From positions 1 through 40,700 of the forward strand of contig JAFZME010000007.1 of the NCBI GenBank assembly GCA_017553405.1: a stretch of DNA of 40,700 nt, written 5' to 3'. The DNA comes from Bacteroidales bacterium. GTDB taxonomy: Bacteria; Bacteroidota; Bacteroidia; Bacteroidales; UBA932. Below, piece after piece: positions 25,001-29,880 of this stretch. The notes under the pieces were generated by a model. It did not search any database. It saw nothing but the letters and a program-made list of their open reading frames with translations, and had not been told where the DNA came from. The first letter of the stretch is position 1; each line of letters starts with the position of its first letter. A program made the translations under genes and the position numbers.

Positions 25001-25220
25001 AAACTTCGCCGTTGACGGCGATTTTGTCGCCGTTGGCCCAGTAGACGGGGCGCTTGCCTTCGGAGAGTTCGCCCATCGTGGTCCTGGTCATCTCCGTGGT
25101 GAGCGTGATGACGGTCTTGCCTGCGGGGGCGACGGGCTCTTCCGGGACGAGTTGCTCACGGGTACAGCTGACGGCAGCTATTGCTGCGGCGATGCTGAAA
25201 AGGGCAAGAAACTTTTTCAT
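22002..25220 (-). CDS. Lipoprotein with fimbrillin-like N-terminus and GLUG-repeat array
   Basis: The 1072-residue surface lipoprotein starts MKKFLALFSIAAAIAAVSCT (lipobox AVSC, Cys19). Residues about 30-270 are fimbrillin-like: TRTTMGELSEGKRPVYWANG, YPETIWKNDATVTLPA, VPAGTYNFKVRITDVQG. The rest has the same entry block as its paralogue (FNETGGIGLKTG, YFNGLFDGNGFTISGL, LTLDNTCSF), then about 16 GLUG-type GGIVG/GGLVG repeats with Cys-x-Asn turns, a predicted beta-helix. It ends NVVDP. A non-enzymatic binding or scaffolding role is likely. It starts one base after the 44-residue ORF, with AGGAGG 9 nt before its ATG. Its organisation parallels the gene at 15891-19259, which suggests duplication followed by divergence. 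Confidence 0.9.
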   Translation of the reverse strand: MKKFLALFSIAAAIAAVSCTREQLVPEEPVAPAGKTVITLTTEMTRTTMGELSEGKRPVYWANGDKIAVNGEVSDALAGLEANSRSASFSFTDKVIVAPYKAVYPETIWKNDATVTLPATYSASGIMPLSGYGDDNNITVTPLTAALKLSIKRYSGENPDTDIIKRIDVSSEDGQLSGDFSIDFETGALTPADPTASMVSLVKNLNLSDQATEVFIPVPAGTYNFKVRITDVQGHFMEIPTTGAKTLAAGEIKSMPVIEFVPTGTQIDVIITSAQNLIDFATNYNNKTWTSVVAKVINNIEFDATTSAAFNETGGIGLKTGVNGTEDYYFNGLFDGNGFTISGLQATVPLFVAIGDNGTVKDLTLDNTCSFTFTHPNTGEAMFGSVVGDHEGLLDNVKCAADISLAAVADVKYMTTLGGLVGYSNCGDLTGCEYSGLISTPPGFTATAPDDDPNLRKLIIGGLLGFSNTGSITGSYFKGAISNEAQIGIENESTESTLLKRNPFLIIGGLVGYLDGGATISSSSATADHETVQSAHSGATSIGHIVNKTTVAYFSACGGIVGELNKGTVSNCTNAATIFNTIFKKTTDGSRYMDTGGIVGKNNANGTVSNCTNNAKVQHRSNPKIQDLGGIAGYNAGTISSCTNTAEVNHMTTGVTGATKKGGRVVSIAGVIGENASGATVTDVHNTANIQISAMETNYDDTNHKPLCEARMGGVIAYNLADIDGGASKNITNTGQVYFNCNFEKQFTGYEIGGIVGYSTASVKNAKNSGYVLFNWASDAYVASKVYVGGVVAVMAGDGDIAGCVNEHGSGTTGEVYMNLKTGALHTDNHVGGILAYTTNDVDISNCTNSGFIHTSNYSATDKTLHVGGIAGSLAGKSSISECTNTGSVFLNAGNNTDNDADKIFAEGGIVGFVQGTAEDRIPISLCNWTYSSDVGARRGTCGGVAGYAKYADISSSDVQANYNMYNHITGGIVGWAVNSNITGCKFKGAKIAATQGYASGGIVAKLDAGSTVDGCYNYCKDITATKAPTVIGEIAASSVAGTTIKNCHHTGTISICSDDNFTDGGGNVVDP

Positions 25221-25221
25221 C

Positions 25222-25356
25222 CTACCATTCCTCCTCTGTTTCGTTAAACTCAGGAATGGTGGCTGAAGCCAGGAAGCAGCGCTCCATATCGATGGGGCGG
25301 ATTCTGAGGGCTGGCGTCACGTAGGTCTGACGCGTTTCTCTTGAATGTTTTTCCAT
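25222..25356 (-). CDS. Small ORF (44 aa) ending in EEEW, upstream of GLUG lipoprotein
   Basis: I add this ORF from reading the gap. It encodes 44 residues: MEKHSRETRQTYVTPALRIR, then PIDMERCFLASATIPEFNET and EEEW. It begins 9 nt after the stop of the GLUG-phosphoesterase fusion and its TAG is followed by one base and the ATG of the fimbrillin-like+GLUG lipoprotein. The 48-residue ORF at 19261-19407 shares its position, its C-terminal EEEW, and Tyr, Pro, Ile, Leu, Ser and TIP at identical distances from the end. There is no signal peptide. It could be a small partner protein or a leader that couples translation of the next gene. No known function comes to mind. Confidence 0.6.
   Translation of the reverse strand: MEKHSRETRQTYVTPALRIRPIDMERCFLASATIPEFNETEEEW
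25230..25235 (-). promoter_or_regulatory. Shine-Dalgarno AGGAGG inside small ORF, serving the GLUG lipoprotein
   Basis: AGGAGG (minus strand) lies 9 nt before ATG 25220 and is made of the last Glu codons of the 44-residue ORF. The same arrangement with the same spacing is found before the gene at 15891-19259. Confidence 0.55.
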
Positions 25357-25365
25357 TATTATTGA

Positions 25366-28206
25366 TTACCAGTTGATTCTCTCTGAATATTCCTTGCCGA
25401 ACATATCTTTCACGCGGACTGTGCCGCCGGTGCAGCCGGGGGAGGGGGTGACGGAGAACAAATAGGAGTTCTTGGACGGCTGGCAGTATTTGCGGGTGGT
25501 CTTGTCCTCGAGGGCGGAGAAGAGGTCGTAGTAGTCCGGGTCGATGCCGGGGGTGAATTCCATCTCCTTCCAGTTCACTCCGTCCTCGCTCCATTCGGGC
25601 TGGCTCCAGCCTTCGGACCAGTTCCAGATGTTGGCCTTTACCAGCTCGCCGTCGGTCCTTGCGGGAGGATAGACTTTCAGCTGGTAGTCCTGGCCGTGGC
25701 CGACGGCCTTGTAGTACCAGGAGACTTCCTCGCCCTTGACATTCATCACCATATAGCCCTGGGGCTCGCCGAGGGCGGCTATCGGCTTGTTGAAGCGGAG
25801 GGCGCCGGTCGCCCTGGTAACGCTGATGCACTGGATGTTGGGCGCGCCGTGCTTCGTGTCCTTGCCGAAATGGTTGGCGTAGTTGTAGTAGAAGTTGACG
25901 TGGCTGTGGCCGTTCCAGGCATAGACCTCCTTGTAGGAGGAAAACAGCGCCAGGTACTCGGCGTAGTTGACGCTGTAGAAGTTGTGGGAGCCGTGAGGGG
26001 AGGTGTTGGGTGTCTTGAACGGGTTGTTGTGATTGCAGGTCATAATGATCTTGTCCTTCGGAACGAAGGCAAGGTCGGCTTTTATCCAGGCGAACGTCTC
26101 GTCGTCAAAGCCGTAGTGGTACTTGTCATTGGCGGACTTGCGGTCGTAGAGGATGTCGTTCATTACCATATAGTGGATATCCCCGAGATCGAAGGAATAG
26201 CGCGTGGGACCCACGTAGGTCTCATAATAGACGTCGCCCTGGGCTGTCTCGAACAGTGTCATCTGGTCGTAGTCGTGGTTGCCTATGACGTTGAAGGTGG
26301 GGCACTGGATCTTGGCCGCCACATCCATATAGTCGTCCCAGGCGTACATCTCGTTGTAGACGAGGTCGCCGAGGTTGATTGAATAGACCTCGCCGGGGCA
26401 GGAAGCGCGGAACGCCTCAGCATCCGGAGCCACGGTGTCGTCCCATCTCTCCATAGAGTTGTCCCACCCATAGGGCCTGACCTGGGGGTCGGCGATCATC
26501 ATCACCGTGTAGTCCTTGACGGGCTCTCTGGTCTCGAGGGTGAAGTCGGCTGTCGCAGCGGCAGCGCCGTAGGGGATCCTGCGGAAGAACTGCGGGACTC
26601 CGTTTCTGGTCGGGATAACGACGTTGGATGGGAGGCTGAGGTAGACGAACCTGACCTTCGTGAGGTCGCTCTTCAGGGCGTAGGATCCGTCGGAGGCGGT
26701 CTTGACGCACTGGAGGCCGTCGGTCACGACTATGCCCTCGAGGGGCTTGCCGTCCGGCGTGGAGACCTTGCCGCTGAGCGTAGTGCCGTCGGGCAGGGGA
26801 TTGGCGGCAGCGGCGTATTCATCCGGAGCCTGGCCGCCGGTCTTGACGCCGATGGCGCTGCCGACGATCTCGCCCTTGCGGCCGGGACACGTGACCTTGC
26901 CGTCGGAAGAGCAGTCGTAGACGAAGGCGCGCAGGCCGGGAAGGGCCTCTGCGTAGCCGACGATGCCGGCCGCGTGGATGGCGTTACGGTTGGAAGCGTC
27001 GTATTTATTGCCCCCTGCGCTGCAGGAAATGTTGCCGTGGTTGACGCAATTCCTTACATAGGCTCCTGCAGTCTGGCTCTTGGGGCAGTAGATGCTGCCG
27101 ACGATGCCGCCGGCGGCGCTGCGGGCGCGCTGGCTGACGCCGTCGAAGCGGATGTCGCCGTAGTTGAAGCAGCCGCGGATGTGGACGGGACGGCCTATGT
27201 TGCCGGCTATACCGCCGACCTGCGAGGGCTGCTCGCCGAGAGCCGTGACCTTGCCGAAGTTGTAGCAGTCGGCGATCACGAGAGACTCGTGGGGCATACC
27301 GACGATGCCGCCGACGTTGGAACCGCAGTCGCCCTTGCCGACAATCTCGCCGTAGTTGTAGCAGCGGATTATAGTGGACTTGGTCTGGCCAGCGATGCCG
27401 GCGGCCCTGCCGATGTTCTTGGTGCCGCCGTCTTCAGCGGCGAGAACCTCGACGGTGACGGCGCCGCGGTTGGTGTTATACTTTTGCGTCGTGCGCACTG
27501 CGTTGCCCGTGATGCCGCCGACGAAGACCGACATAAGGTTCGACACGGCGTGGACGTAGCCTTCGTTGACGCAGCGGGCGGCGACGCTGCAGGCGGTCGC
27601 CTTGCCGGCTCCCTGCCCGATGATGCCGCCTACGCTGAGGGTGACCTCCTCCTTGGGGGCGCCCTGGACATCGGACGAGATTTCGCCGTAGTTGGAGCAT
27701 CTCACCACCGCATAGCGGTTGAATCCGACTATGCCTCCGACGCCTATTGCGGAGAGGGCGTAGCCGCACTTGTGGGTGACTCGGCCCTTGTTGACGCAGT
27801 CGCGTACGATGCCGAAGTTCTTGTCGGCGATGAAGCCGCAGTAGAACTCTTCGCCCTTGCTCACGGCGTTGAGGGAGCAGGAAGCGTCAATCACTATGGA
27901 CGCCACCTCGCCGTCCTTCGCGATAGTGTTGAACAAGCCCTTCGTGGCCTTCCAGCCCTTCAGGGAGTGGCCCTGGCCGTCGAACTTGCCGGAGAAGGAG
28001 ACGACCTGCGGCATTTTCTTGGCCTTCGAAAGGTCGATGTCGGCCGTGAGGACGACCACTGAGTCGGCATTGCTCCAGGGGAGAAGGCTGGCGCCGGAGT
28101 TGCAGGCGTCGATGAATTCCTGCAGGTCCTTGGCCGAGCCGATGCCTTGAGCCCACGCGTACGCGCACGCGAGAATGAGGCCTAAGGTAAGGATTGTCTT
28201 TTTCAT
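25366..28206 (-). CDS. GLUG-repeat / calcineurin-like phosphoesterase fusion protein
   Basis: This 946-residue exported protein links the two themes of the operon in one chain. The signal is MKKTILTLGLILACAYAWAQ; type I cleavage after AWA looks best, though Cys14 could be a weak lipobox. Residues about 22-455 hold an entry block (FSGKFDGQGHSLKGW) and about nine GLUG-type repeats (GGIVGFNRY, GGIIGQGAG, GGIVGMPHE and others), each with a C-Y/S-N-Y/F-G turn. Residues about 475-560 are a MetallophosN-like beta-domain (SGKVSTPDGKPLEGIVVTDG). The metallophosphoesterase follows with ADPQVR (572-577), GDLVYNE (613-619), GNHDYD (642-647), CNHNNP (724-729) and GHSHVNF (766-772). The C-terminal domain ends ERINW. 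Its ATG overlaps the upstream phosphoesterase stop in a TAATG, so the two are translationally coupled. Confidence 0.93.
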   Translation of the reverse strand: MKKTILTLGLILACAYAWAQGIGSAKDLQEFIDACNSGASLLPWSNADSVVVLTADIDLSKAKKMPQVVSFSGKFDGQGHSLKGWKATKGLFNTIAKDGEVASIVIDASCSLNAVSKGEEFYCGFIADKNFGIVRDCVNKGRVTHKCGYALSAIGVGGIVGFNRYAVVRCSNYGEISSDVQGAPKEEVTLSVGGIIGQGAGKATACSVAARCVNEGYVHAVSNLMSVFVGGITGNAVRTTQKYNTNRGAVTVEVLAAEDGGTKNIGRAAGIAGQTKSTIIRCYNYGEIVGKGDCGSNVGGIVGMPHESLVIADCYNFGKVTALGEQPSQVGGIAGNIGRPVHIRGCFNYGDIRFDGVSQRARSAAGGIVGSIYCPKSQTAGAYVRNCVNHGNISCSAGGNKYDASNRNAIHAAGIVGYAEALPGLRAFVYDCSSDGKVTCPGRKGEIVGSAIGVKTGGQAPDEYAAAANPLPDGTTLSGKVSTPDGKPLEGIVVTDGLQCVKTASDGSYALKSDLTKVRFVYLSLPSNVVIPTRNGVPQFFRRIPYGAAAATADFTLETREPVKDYTVMMIADPQVRPYGWDNSMERWDDTVAPDAEAFRASCPGEVYSINLGDLVYNEMYAWDDYMDVAAKIQCPTFNVIGNHDYDQMTLFETAQGDVYYETYVGPTRYSFDLGDIHYMVMNDILYDRKSANDKYHYGFDDETFAWIKADLAFVPKDKIIMTCNHNNPFKTPNTSPHGSHNFYSVNYAEYLALFSSYKEVYAWNGHSHVNFYYNYANHFGKDTKHGAPNIQCISVTRATGALRFNKPIAALGEPQGYMVMNVKGEEVSWYYKAVGHGQDYQLKVYPPARTDGELVKANIWNWSEGWSQPEWSEDGVNWKEMEFTPGIDPDYYDLFSALEDKTTRKYCQPSKNSYLFSVTPSPGCTGGTVRVKDMFGKEYSERINW

Positions 28207-29879
28207 TACCAGGTAATTTTAGCGCTGTATGTTTGACCGAAGCGGTCTTTCACAGATACCGTGCCTGTGCCGTGGGTCATATCGGTGAAGCCACGGAAGA
28301 TGGACATACAGTTATTCAAATCCACATCTGAATACCAGGACGCCTTCGAGTGGTAGAAATCAGTAATGTATCTATCAGAATAGGAATATCTGAAATTATT
28401 TTTGTTGACTCTGTACATAGTGTTCATAACGCCGCCGGCTTCGAGTTTTGGCGTTCCCCATTTTTCGTCCCACATAAAAATGTTGGCGTAGACGTATTGG
28501 TCTTCATAAACACCTGGGGCGAAAAGCTGCATCTGATAGGAGTCGTCAAGGTTCGGGGTGCCGCTGCTCTTCATCACCGCGCGCTTGGTGGCGTTGCCGT
28601 TGACTGTGGCGTCGACATAGTCCCAGTCGCGGCAGGAGTAATTAGGTGCGGTAGCCTGGTGCGTACCTCTCTGATAGTAGATGGGTTTGAACTTCCAGCT
28701 GATGTCGCCGTTGTTGTACTTGAAGACTACATATCCCCTCGGAGTGCCGTTGGTGCTGATGAATTCGTTGGTCCAGAGGGCGCCGGTCACACGGGTAAGG
28801 GTATGCGTCTCAATCGGGTATTGTTTGTCCGTGTTTTTGACGGGGGCATAGTTGAAGGTGTTGTGGGAGTGCCCCGCCCAGGCGTAGGCAATAGGGAAAC
28901 GCTTCAGCAGGCCGCGCAGTTGCTCGATATAGTGGCCGCCGCGTTCGGTCCCGTCTGCCGCGACCATCATCGGGGAATGGGCGCAGACCATAATGGGCGT
29001 GTCCGACGAGACTGTGGCAAGGTCGTTCTGGATAAACTGCCAGACGACGTCGGAGAAACCTGTAAGGCATTCTTCATCGGCGTATTTGCCGCTGCCTGGG
29101 CCCTGGGAGATCATATTGTCCAGCATCAGGAAATGCATATTACCCAGATTGAAAGAGTAATTGACCGGGCCCAGTTTATCTGCGAATTTCTTCCAGGATT
29201 CGTCATCGGAAAGCTCGTAATCGGATGAGCTGTGACCCTGGTCGTGGTTGCCGATGATGTTGTAGTTGGATATGCCCGTGCGAGCAAAACCTGTCTTGTG
29301 CTTGTCGATGAGCGTCAAGTCCTGATGGACAATGTCGCCAAGGCCGATGCCGTAGACGGGCTGGTCGGTGATGGTCGCCTTGAGTTCTTGCATATCGTCG
29401 TACATATCCTCGCAGCAGTCGAGTGCCTTGTAGGCGAGTTTGTCAGTGGAGCCGGAATTCTTGCGGGGCTGCGGGTCGGCATAGATGAAGATAGTGAATT
29501 TCTCAGGGTTGTCTATTTTGTTGAGAGAAAAATCGGCGACGTACTTGCCGTCGGATCCTTTCGTGCAGCTCTTTGTCTTCTTCCAGAAGATGGCCTGGCC
29601 CTGTTCGACGGGAGCGGACCAGCCCGACGGGGTGGACACGAAGACGAACATCGATTTCTCCAGGTCGGCCGGGAGGGCGTATTTGCCGTCCGCGCCGGTC
29701 TTGACGCAGGAAATGCCGTCGGAGACGACTACCCCCTCCAGGGGAGTGTCGCCTCCTTTGACTGTGCCGACCACGGTGACGGGCTTGTCCTGGCCGCCAC
29801 CGCCGCCATTTCCTTTTTCATCCTTCTTGCACGCGAGCAGCGCCGCGGCGCAAAGAAGCAGTATAAATACCTTTTTCAT
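28206..29879 (-). CDS. Calcineurin-like phosphoesterase lipoprotein
   Basis: The 557-residue lipoprotein starts MKKVFILLLCAAALLACKKD (Cys17). A Gly-rich tether (about 23-29) leads to a carboxypeptidase-regulatory-like domain (VVGTVKGGDTPLEGVVVSDG), then a metallophosphoesterase core with ADPQPR (134-139), GDIVHQD (181-187), GNHDQ (210-214), AHSP (300-303) and GHSHNTF (336-342), and a beta-rich C-terminal domain ending AKITW. This is the MetallophosN-Metallophos-MetallophosC layout of Bacteroidota. It should hydrolyse a phosphoester or diphosphate outside the cytoplasm; the substrate is not evident. I start at ATG 29879, one base after the upstream stop; an extension of 15 codons would spoil the signal peptide. 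It is the simplest of the three phosphoesterases here, without GLUG or fimbrillin-like parts. Confidence 0.94.
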   Translation of the reverse strand: MKKVFILLLCAAALLACKKDEKGNGGGGGQDKPVTVVGTVKGGDTPLEGVVVSDGISCVKTGADGKYALPADLEKSMFVFVSTPSGWSAPVEQGQAIFWKKTKSCTKGSDGKYVADFSLNKIDNPEKFTIFIYADPQPRKNSGSTDKLAYKALDCCEDMYDDMQELKATITDQPVYGIGLGDIVHQDLTLIDKHKTGFARTGISNYNIIGNHDQGHSSSDYELSDDESWKKFADKLGPVNYSFNLGNMHFLMLDNMISQGPGSGKYADEECLTGFSDVVWQFIQNDLATVSSDTPIMVCAHSPMMVAADGTERGGHYIEQLRGLLKRFPIAYAWAGHSHNTFNYAPVKNTDKQYPIETHTLTRVTGALWTNEFISTNGTPRGYVVFKYNNGDISWKFKPIYYQRGTHQATAPNYSCRDWDYVDATVNGNATKRAVMKSSGTPNLDDSYQMQLFAPGVYEDQYVYANIFMWDEKWGTPKLEAGGVMNTMYRVNKNNFRYSYSDRYITDFYHSKASWYSDVDLNNCMSIFRGFTDMTHGTGTVSVKDRFGQTYSAKITW

Positions 29880-29880
29880 A

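Noticed and set aside
15891-25220. Tandem GLUG-coding units considered as a CRISPR array or DNA satellite
   Set aside because: Repeat units vary in length and sequence at DNA level, lie in open reading frames and translate to the GLUG protein pattern.
26974-28062. Open frame of 362 codons opposite the GLUG-phosphoesterase fusion
   Set aside because: It is low-complexity Ala/Val/Asp/Gly sequence that arises from antisense reading of the GLUG repeats.
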